This document shows positions 7,071-11,413 of a DNA stretch of 11,413 nucleotides, one piece after another (within the stretch, counting starts at the first letter, position 1; each line of letters opens with the position of its first letter). The stretch lies in contig CBHWED010000093.1 of NCBI GenBank assembly GCA_966112795.1, positions 1 to 11,413 of the forward strand, given 5' to 3'. This DNA is from Croceibacterium_A sp966112795 (lineage in GTDB: Bacteria > Pseudomonadota > Alphaproteobacteria > Sphingomonadales > Sphingomonadaceae). A model generated the notes under the pieces. The model saw only the letters and a list, made by a program, of their open reading frames with translations. It was not told the DNA's origin and made no database searches. A program made the position numbers and the translations under genes.

Positions 7071-7400
7071 ATGAACTGGGGTGGACCGGAATTCGTTCTC
7101 GGAATCATCGCGATCGCGACGTTCGGCGGCATCCTCAAGACCTGGGTGCGGGCCAAGCACGGGCTGCCCGATCACGACCGGCCGCACCGCCGCGGCCGCC
7201 GCCAGGGCGCCGAGGATGTTGCCGAGGTCGAGCGGCTCAAGGCCGAGAACGCGCGCCTGACCGACCGGCTCGAGGCCTCCGAGGACCGCCTCGCGGTGCT
7301 CGAGCGGATCGTGACCGACAAGAGCTACAGCCTCGCCAGCGAGATCGAGGCGCTGCGCGAACAGCCGGCGCGGCTGCAGGACAAGGGGAATGTGCAATGA
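7071..7400 (+). CDS. PspB-like array protein 6 (membrane helix plus coiled-coil tail)
   Basis: The 109-residue product has a short membrane helix (about 6-22, EFVLGIIAIATFGGILKTW) and KHGLP as in protein 5. A His/Arg-rich linker (DHDRPHRRGRRQG, about 35-47) follows, then a coiled coil (VERLKAENARLTDRLEASED) and the module RLAVLERIVTDKSYSL with SEIEALREQP (to about 101). The basic linker could contact lipid headgroups or nucleic acid; this is speculative. A GGAG at 7058-7061 precedes the ATG by nine bases. The stop overlaps the next gene as ATGA. Confidence 0.86.
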   Translation: MNWGGPEFVLGIIAIATFGGILKTWVRAKHGLPDHDRPHRRGRRQGAEDVAEVERLKAENARLTDRLEASEDRLAVLERIVTDKSYSLASEIEALREQPARLQDKGNVQ

Positions 7401-7666
7401 CTGCTGGTGTCTGGGCGATTGCCGTCGTCATCATCGTGGCGCTGGTCTGCTTCACCGAAGTGCAGAAGGCCAAGCACCGCGCGAAGAACGGCATCGCGGT
7501 CGACTGGATGGGCGGCGAGAAGCCGATCAACCCGCCGACCAACCCCGCGCTCGAGCGCGAGGTCGAGGAACTGCGCGAGCGGGTCAAGGTGCTCGAGCGC
7601 ATCGCCACCGAGGAACGTGAGACCAAGCTGCTCTCGGCCGAGATCGAGAGCCTGCGCGAGAAGTGA
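7397..7666 (+). CDS. PspB-like array protein 7 (membrane helix plus coiled-coil tail, variant module)
   Basis: The 89-residue product has a membrane helix at about 4-20 (VWAIAVVIIVALVCF) with the only Cys seen in the array. It continues with KAKHRAKNGIAVDWMGGEKP, a Pro/Asn-rich turn (INPPTNP), and the module ELRERVKVLERIATEE. The second half of the module is altered: the GYDL turn is replaced by RETKLLS before AEIESLREK, about one residue longer than in other members. The start overlaps protein 6 (ATGA, 7397-7400). It ends directly after the module with no extension. Confidence 0.85.
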   Translation: MTAGVWAIAVVIIVALVCFTEVQKAKHRAKNGIAVDWMGGEKPINPPTNPALEREVEELRERVKVLERIATEERETKLLSAEIESLREK

Positions 7667-7693
7667 CCGGATAGGTCGAGGAGACTAGCGACA

Positions 7694-7933
7694 ATGAGCC
7701 AGGAATTGCTGATCGCCGCCAGCGCCCTGATGGGTCTTCTGGTGATCGCCGGTGCCACGCTCAAGGGCTGGCAGGACTGGCTGGCGCTCAAGAGCCGCGA
7801 GCTCGAGACGGGCCGGCGGACGCACCACGAGATCGAAGGCGGAGCCCGCGAGGGCGCGGCGCGGATCGAGATCGCCGATCTCAAGGAGCGCATCCGCAAG
7901 CTCGAGGCGATCGCCAGCGGGGTGGACCTGTAA
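7694..7933 (+). CDS. PspB-like array protein 8 (most divergent, shortened tail)
   Basis: The 79-residue product has a membrane helix at about 3-23 (ELLIAASALMGLLVIAGATL), then KGWQDWLALKSRELETG, a short linker, and a tail ending LKERIRKLEAIASGVDL. The last part matches only the first half of the array module and stops where the others continue to IExLR. That makes it nearer to E. coli PspB in outline. A GAGGAG (7678-7683) precedes the ATG by ten bases, and the gap to protein 7 is 27 bases. It may be an ancestral-like or degenerating copy. The membership call is weaker than for proteins 1-7. Confidence 0.78.
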   Translation: MSQELLIAASALMGLLVIAGATLKGWQDWLALKSRELETGRRTHHEIEGGAREGAARIEIADLKERIRKLEAIASGVDL

Positions 7934-7957
7934 CCGCAATACGCTAGGGGGCGCCTC

Positions 7958-8365
7958 ATGCGCTCCCTGGCCGACATTCTAGAAGAATACGAATTTCTCG
8001 ATGCCGACGAACGGTATCGCCTGCTGATCGAGCTCGGCCGCGAGCTCGACGACATGCCGCAGGCGCTCAAGACCGACGCCACACTCGTGCGCGGCTGCTC
8101 GGCGAGCGTGTGGGTCTATCCGACCGAGCGCGACGGCCAGCTGCACTTCCTCGCCGACAGCAACGCGGCGATCACCAAGGGCATCGTCGCGCTGGTGCTG
8201 GCCGCGGTGCAGGACAAGCCGGCCGCCGAAGTCGCGGCGATGGATGTCGCGGGCGCGCTCGAGCCGTTCGACCTTAGGAATCAGCTCAGCTCGAACCGCA
8301 CCCAGGGCGTGCCCAACATGATCGCGCTGGTGAAGCAGCACGCGGCGCGGCTGGCGGCGGGCTAG
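7958..8365 (+). CDS. sufE: Cysteine desulfuration protein SufE
   Basis: SufE accepts sulfane sulfur from the cysteine desulfurase SufS (or a related enzyme) on its active-site Cys for iron-sulfur cluster assembly in the cytoplasm. The 135-residue product shows the family start (LADILEEYEFLDADERYRLL, 4-23), GRELDDMP (27-34), the active-site region LVRGCSASVWV with Cys47, and the C-terminal SSNRTQGVPNMIALVK. Length is normal. It begins 24 bases after array protein 8 in the same direction with no visible terminator between, so it may be transcribed from the psp promoter as well as its own. The suf operon itself is not in the window. Confidence 0.93.
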   Translation: MRSLADILEEYEFLDADERYRLLIELGRELDDMPQALKTDATLVRGCSASVWVYPTERDGQLHFLADSNAAITKGIVALVLAAVQDKPAAEVAAMDVAGALEPFDLRNQLSSNRTQGVPNMIALVKQHAARLAAG

Positions 8366-8384
8366 GCGCCCACGCTCTCGCGAA

Positions 8385-8879
8385 CTACCGCAACCCCGCT
8401 TCACGCTGCCGCTTCAGCTCGGCGCTCAACACCGCGGGATCGCGCGCGACTACAAAGCCGAAACTCACCCCGCCGTGCTTGCCTACGGTCGCGTGGTGCA
8501 GGTTGTGGGCCTGCACCAGCCGCTTGAGGTAGCCGCGGCGCGGGACGTAACGGAACCAGCGCTGGTGGACGAGGCCGTCGTGGACCAGCGTGTAGACCAC
8601 GCCGTAGCCGAGCACGCCGAGGCCGAGCCAGGTGCCCGGCCACCAGGCGTTGGCGCCCATGATCAGCGGCGAGCCGAGCGCGAACATCGCGATGCTCAGC
8701 GCTGCGCCGACGAGGCCGAAGCGGTCGTTCTTCTCGAGCAGATCGTCGTGCGGCTCGTGGTGGTCGCGGTGCCAAGCCCAGGCGAAGCCATGCATCACGT
8801 ACTTGTGGCTCGCCCAGGCGACGCCCTCCATCGCCACGAGCGCAGCGAGCGCGATGAGGGCGGGGAACAGCCAAGCCAT
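8385..8879 (-). CDS. crtZ: Beta-carotene 3-hydroxylase CrtZ (fatty acid hydroxylase superfamily)
   Basis: CrtZ is a di-iron membrane enzyme that adds hydroxyls at carbon 3 and 3' of beta-carotene to make zeaxanthin. The 164-residue product has the expected histidine clusters: HKYVMH (25-30), HRDHH (37-41), HDGLVH (100-105) and HNLHH (125-129). These are set among hydrophobic helices (about 3-24, 55-75, 83-100). The ATG at 8877-8879 is chosen because GGAGG lies five bases upstream and similarity begins there. An in-frame ATG four codons earlier is possible. It is convergent with sufE, 19 bases apart, with no clear terminator. No other carotenoid gene is in the window. Confidence 0.92.
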   Translation of the reverse strand: MAWLFPALIALAALVAMEGVAWASHKYVMHGFAWAWHRDHHEPHDDLLEKNDRFGLVGAALSIAMFALGSPLIMGANAWWPGTWLGLGVLGYGVVYTLVHDGLVHQRWFRYVPRRGYLKRLVQAHNLHHATVGKHGGVSFGFVVARDPAVLSAELKRQREAGLR

Positions 8880-9014
8880 GCCCGCCTCCATACGCTTCGC
8901 ACGGGTTCCGGGCCAGTCTGGCGCACTCGTGCAGCCTAGCGAAAGCAATGCACCGGAATCGCGACACATTCTTACCAAAGGTGACGGACACGAAGCGGGC
9001 TTAGGAGCATATTC

Positions 9015-9044
9015 CGTTCATCGGCAGACGCCGAAAGATGAACG
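9015..9044 (+). promoter_or_regulatory. Inverted repeat just upstream of the exported coiled-coil gene
   Basis: CGTTCATC (9015-9022) is perfectly repeated in inverse as GATGAACG (9037-9044), with an inner GGC/GCC pair. It ends seven bases before the GGAG ribosome site (9051-9054), so it could be a 5' leader stem-loop or a two-fold operator. A weak promoter pair (CGGACA 8985-8990, 17 bases, CATATT 9008-9013) would start near 9020, inside the first arm, which favours an operator if that promoter is real. Confidence 0.45.
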
Positions 9045-9060
9045 AAGTAAGGAGTACCCC

Positions 9061-9432
9061 ATGAAGAAGTTCCTCATCGCCGCCCCGCTCGCGCTTGCCG
9101 CTGTCGCCGCGGTCGCCACCCCGGCGAGTGCCGCGTCGTGGAACAACGCCGGCCAGATCCGCGCCGAGATCGCCCAGCTCGACCGCCAGGTCGACAATCT
9201 CCGCGGCCTCTCGCCGCGCGAGGAGCAGCGGCTCGAGAACCAGGTCGACCGGCTGCAGGCGCTCTATCGCGGCTACGCCCGCAACGGCTTCACCCGTGGC
9301 GAGCTGCGCCAGCTCGACGGCCAGCTGAGCGCGGTCAAGGCGCAGGTCTATGCCCAGTCGCACGACCGCAACGGCCGCTTCGACCGCGGCCACGACCGCC
9401 ACGATCGTCACGACCGCTTCGACCATCGTTGA
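9061..9432 (+). CDS. Exported coiled-coil protein with His/Asp/Arg-rich tail (function unknown)
   Basis: I do not recognise a named family. The 123-residue product has a textbook Sec signal (MKKFLIAAPLALAAVAAVAT, likely cleavage after ASA at 22-24). The mature protein begins with a helical, Gln/Arg/Leu-rich region (about 29-100) including AEIAQLDRQVDNLRGLSPRE and LENQVDRLQALYRGYARNG. This resembles small periplasmic helical-hairpin proteins of sphingomonads in general style. The last 23 residues are almost only His, Asp, Arg, Gly and Phe, with HDR recurring, which could bind metal ions or polyanions. GGAG at 9051-9054 lies six bases before the ATG. It appears monocistronic. Confidence 0.8.
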   Translation: MKKFLIAAPLALAAVAAVATPASAASWNNAGQIRAEIAQLDRQVDNLRGLSPREEQRLENQVDRLQALYRGYARNGFTRGELRQLDGQLSAVKAQVYAQSHDRNGRFDRGHDRHDRHDRFDHR

Positions 9433-9446
9433 AGCTTGAGCAGGCC

Positions 9447-9463
9447 CAAGGTTTGATACCTTG
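9447..9463 (+). terminator. Small hairpin between the exported-protein gene and leuC
   Basis: CAAGGT, loop TTGAT, ACCTTG forms a perfect six-base stem 15 bases after the preceding stop. No T-run follows, so it is at most a weak or Rho-assisted terminator, or a structure in the leuC leader (leuC begins 33 bases later). No leader peptide rich in Leu codons is seen. Confidence 0.3.
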
Positions 9464-9496
9464 TCAGAGCGGGGGCGACGCGATTAGGCGCAAGCC

Positions 9497-10927
9497 ATGA
9501 CCAGTCGCCCCCGCACCCTCTACGAGAAGATCTGGGACGCGCACGTGATCGAGCGGCGCGACGATGGCACCTGCCTGATCTTCATCGACCGCCACCTCGT
9601 CCACGAAGTGACCAGTCCGCAGGCGTTCGAATCGCTGCGGATGAGCGGGCGCAAGGTGCGCCATCCCGAGCTCACGCTCGCGGTGCCCGACCACAACCTG
9701 CCGACCACGCCGCGGCTCGACGCCGAAGGCCACCGCGTGCCGATCGCCGACACCGAGAGCCGCGACCAGCTCGCCGCGCTCGAGCGCAACGCGCCCGAGT
9801 TCGGCGTGCGCTACTTCGACGCGACCAGCCGCAACCAGGGCATCGTCCACGTCGTCGGGCCCGAGCAGGGCTTCACCCTCCCCGGCACCACGCTGGTCTG
9901 CGGCGACAGCCACACCGCGGCGCACGGCGCATTGGGCGCGCTCGCGTTCGGCATCGGCACCAGCGAGGTCGAGCACGTGCTCGCGACGCAGACGCTGCTG
10001 CTGCGCACCTGGAAGACCATGGAAGTGCGCGTCGAGGGCGAGCTTTCGCCCGGCGTCACCGCCAAGGACCTGATCCTGCACATCACCGGCGTGATCGGCA
10101 CCGCCGGCGGCACCGGCCATGCGATCGAGTATCGCGGCAAGGTGTTCGAGCAGATGAGCATCGAGAGCCGGCTGACGGTGTGCAACATGAGCATCGAGGG
10201 CGGCGCGCGCGTCGGTCTGATCGCGCCCGACGAGACCACGTTCGCCTATCTCGAGGGCCGTCCGTTCGCGCCCAGGGGCGAGGAGTGGGACCGCGCGGTC
10301 GCCTACTGGCGCACGCTGCCGACCGACGAAGGCGCGGTGTTCGACAAGAGCGTGGTGATCGACGCGAGCACGGTCCAGCCGACGGTGACCTGGGGCACCA
10401 GCCCCGAGGACACCGTGGCGATCGGCGGCGTCGTGCCCGATCCGGCGAGCTTCGCGGATCCGAGCAAACAGAAGGCCGCGCGCGCGAGCCTCGACTACAT
10501 GGGCCTCGAGCCCGGCCAGCGGATGAGCGAGGTCGAGGTGCAGAACGTGTTCATCGGCTCGTGCACCAACAGCCGCATCGAGGACTTGCGCGCCGCCGCC
10601 GAGGTGCTCCGCGGCCGCCACAAGGCGCCGGGCGTCAAGTGGGCGATCGTCGTCCCTGGCTCGGGCCTCGTGAAGGAACAGGCCGAAGCCGAAGGGCTCG
10701 ATAAGGTGTTCACCGACGCCGGCCTCGAATGGCGTGAGCCGGGCTGCTCGGCGTGCCTCGGCATGAATCCCGACAAGGTCCCCGCCGGCGAGCGCTGCGC
10801 CTCGACCAGCAACCGCAACTTCGTCGGCCGCCAGGGTCCCGGGGCGCGGACGCACCTGGTCAGCCCGGCGATGGCGGCCGCGGCGGCGGTCACGGGCAAG
10901 CTGACGGACGTGCGGGAATTGGTCTGA
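9497..10927 (+). CDS. leuC: 3-isopropylmalate dehydratase large subunit LeuC
   Basis: LeuC, with the small subunit LeuD, isomerises 2-isopropylmalate to 3-isopropylmalate in leucine synthesis and is an aconitase-family [4Fe-4S] enzyme. The 476-residue length is typical. Signature parts are VPDHNLPTT (64-72), VCGDSHTAAHGALGALAFGI (134-153), GTSEVEHVLATQ (154-165) and IEGGARVGLIAPDETTF (233-249). The three cluster ligands are in IGSCTNSRIEDL (Cys356) and GCSACLGMN (Cys417, Cys420). The C-terminal SNRNFVGRQGPGARTHLVSP (438-457) is canonical. Only a weak ribosome site (AGG) precedes the ATG. leuD does not follow within the window; instead a repeat-flanked gene starts 55 bases on. Confidence 0.97.
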   Translation: MTSRPRTLYEKIWDAHVIERRDDGTCLIFIDRHLVHEVTSPQAFESLRMSGRKVRHPELTLAVPDHNLPTTPRLDAEGHRVPIADTESRDQLAALERNAPEFGVRYFDATSRNQGIVHVVGPEQGFTLPGTTLVCGDSHTAAHGALGALAFGIGTSEVEHVLATQTLLLRTWKTMEVRVEGELSPGVTAKDLILHITGVIGTAGGTGHAIEYRGKVFEQMSIESRLTVCNMSIEGGARVGLIAPDETTFAYLEGRPFAPRGEEWDRAVAYWRTLPTDEGAVFDKSVVIDASTVQPTVTWGTSPEDTVAIGGVVPDPASFADPSKQKAARASLDYMGLEPGQRMSEVEVQNVFIGSCTNSRIEDLRAAAEVLRGRHKAPGVKWAIVVPGSGLVKEQAEAEGLDKVFTDAGLEWREPGCSACLGMNPDKVPAGERCASTSNRNFVGRQGPGARTHLVSPAMAAAAAVTGKLTDVRELV

Positions 10928-10932
10928 ACTGG

Positions 10933-10972
10933 GTGCAATCAGAGTTGCACGCGAAGACGCGAAGGCGCGAAG
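10933..10972 (+). repeat. Left inverted-repeat unit: GTGCAA/TTGCAC hairpin plus three 8-base repeats
   Basis: The outer part, GTGCAA-TCAGAG-TTGCAC (10933-10950), is a perfect six-base stem with a six-base loop. It runs directly into three tandem copies of an 8-base unit, CGCGAAGA / CGCGAAGG / CGCGAAG (10950-10972). The 27 bases at 10946-10972 match the reverse complement of 11369-11395 at 26 positions. It begins six bases after the leuC stop and could also act as a 3' end structure for leuC. Confidence 0.85.
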
Positions 10973-10982
10973 ATGTCGCGCC

Positions 10983-11413
10983 ATGGTGCATCCGACTGAA
11001 GAGCTCGCGGCTGCTGCGATCGATCATGGTCTAAGCATCCACCGTGAACTTGGTCCGGGCTTGCTTGAATCGGTCTACGAGATGGTTCTGGCGGCCCGGC
11101 TCGCGAGAGCCGGCTTCATGGTGGATCGACAGAAGCCCGTCTCGCTCAAATGCGACGGTCTGATTTTTCCTGACGCGTTCCGCGTCGATATTGTCGTCGA
11201 GGATCGTCTGATCATCGAGGTGAAGTCGGTCGAGGCGCTGGCAAAGGTTCACACGAAGCAGCTTCTCACATATCTGCGGCTCACCAATCGATCGCTCGGA
11301 TTACTGATGAACTTCGGTGCGGCAACATTCCGCGAAGGCATACGGCGCGTGGTCAACGACCACCAGGACTTCGCGTCTTCGCGTCTTCGCGTGCACACTC
11401 CTGCACAACGCTC
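10983..11413 (+). CDS. GxxExxY family protein (PD-(D/E)XK nuclease-like fold), runs off window
   Basis: The frame is open from ATG 10983 to the window end (143 codons, no stop seen). It shows the family's name motif GLLESVY (26-32), the core VDIVVEDRLIIEVKS (68-82) and HTKQLLTYLRL (90-100). Asp69, Glu79 and Lys81 fit a PD-(D/E)XK active site, with Gln93 downstream. Nuclease activity is an inference from the fold; the family's role is not established. The last codons seen (DFASSRLRVHT) are encoded by the right-hand repeat itself, so the protein's C terminus lies in the repeat. Codon use is less GC-rich than in neighbours (ATT, TTT, ACA, ATA, AAA occur), suggesting horizontal origin. An earlier ATG is not available without crossing the left repeat. 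Confidence 0.85.
   Translation, partial: MVHPTEELAAAAIDHGLSIHRELGPGLLESVYEMVLAARLARAGFMVDRQKPVSLKCDGLIFPDAFRVDIVVEDRLIIEVKSVEALAKVHTKQLLTYLRLTNRSLGLLMNFGAATFREGIRRVVNDHQDFASSRLRVHTPAQR
11369..11406 (-). repeat. Right inverted-repeat unit, mirror copy of the left one
   Basis: CTTCGCG followed by two TCTTCGCG units and TGCA (11369-11395) is the inverted copy of 10946-10972 with one mismatch. On its outer side a GTGCA-CACTCC-TGCAC hairpin (11391-11406) mirrors the left outer hairpin in stem and loop length. It overlaps the 3' end of the GxxExxY reading frame. Confidence 0.85.

Larger units (their letters stand above)
5652..7660 (+). repeat. Seven direct coding repeats of a ~85-95 base coiled-coil module
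   Basis: The 3' part of each array gene 1-7 repeats a related DNA stretch at about 5652-5738, 5961-6050, 6248-6334, 6554-6643, 6924-7013, 7275-7366 and 7568-7660. Spacing is about 280-370 bases. Cores such as GTGCTCGAGCGGATCGT recur almost unchanged while the 5' parts of the genes differ strongly. This indicates serial duplication followed by divergence of the membrane segments, or homogenisation of the tails. Confidence 0.8.

Noticed and set aside
6285..7397. 370-codon open frame on the minus strand across the array
   Set aside because: It is antisense to several genes with consistent start, ribosome-site and repeat structure. Its low-complexity translation mirrors the repeated coiled-coil modules.
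5652..7660. CRISPR-like regular repeats
   Set aside because: Repeat spacing is about 300 bases, the repeats are imperfect, in frame and coding, and lie at the ends of separate genes; this is gene duplication.
8360..8390. Bidirectional terminator between sufE and crtZ
   Set aside because: Only a four-base GGGC/GCCC stem can be drawn in the 19-base gap and there is no T-run on either strand.
9464..10984. 506-codon open frame on the minus strand opposite leuC
   Set aside because: leuC on the plus strand is unmistakable across its whole length. The antisense frame is open because of high GC and its translation (Ala/Arg/His/Asp-rich) resembles no protein family.

Overview
The window is GC-rich, tightly packed chromosomal DNA. 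Gene content and protein style point to an alphaproteobacterium, most likely in the Sphingomonadales: an isolated CrtZ-type carotenoid hydroxylase, a PspF/PspABC locus, stand-alone SufE, LeuC, and GTG or ATG starts with short AGGAGG-type ribosome sites. The taxon is an inference; no rRNA or tRNA gene is present to confirm it.

Layout, left to right. (1) 1-1599, minus strand: rimP and the first ~340 codons of nusA, overlapping as TGATG. (2) 1732-2364, minus: a secreted protein with a ClpP/crotonase-like Ser/His pattern. (3) 2601-3638, minus: pspF, an enhancer-binding protein for sigma54 without a receiver domain. (4) 3639-3795: a divergent control region with a perfect sigma54 -24/-12 promoter facing right, a good sigma70-type promoter for pspF facing left, and a repeated CCACATGC motif between them. 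(5) 3796-7933, plus: one long apparent operon. It holds a 51-residue membrane peptide, pspA (with an optional in-frame 53-codon N-terminal extension), pspB, pspC, and then eight consecutive small genes. Each of the eight encodes one N-terminal membrane helix and a cytoplasmic coiled coil; seven end in a common module of the form RVxVLERIVTDxGYDLxxxIExLR and the eighth in a shortened version. (6) 7958-8365, plus: sufE, only 24 bases behind the array. (7) 8385-8879, minus: crtZ. (8) 9061-9432, plus: a small exported coiled-coil protein with a His/Asp/Arg-rich tail. (9) 9497-10927, plus: leuC. (10) 10930-11413: a GxxExxY-family (PD-(D/E)XK-like) gene running off the window, bounded by inverted copies of an unusual repeat (outer GTGCA...TGCAC hairpin plus three 8-base CGCGAAGA units).

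How the parts may work together: PspF with sigma54 should switch on the whole rightward block under envelope stress. PspA would act on the membrane while PspB and PspC act as membrane sensors. The most notable feature is the eight-gene array. Its coiled-coil tail resembles the C-terminal parts of PspB and PspC in the same operon, so the array looks like a lineage-specific expansion of PspB-like adaptors. The second notable feature is the GxxExxY gene with its paired repeats, which looks like a discrete inserted unit placed directly after leuC.
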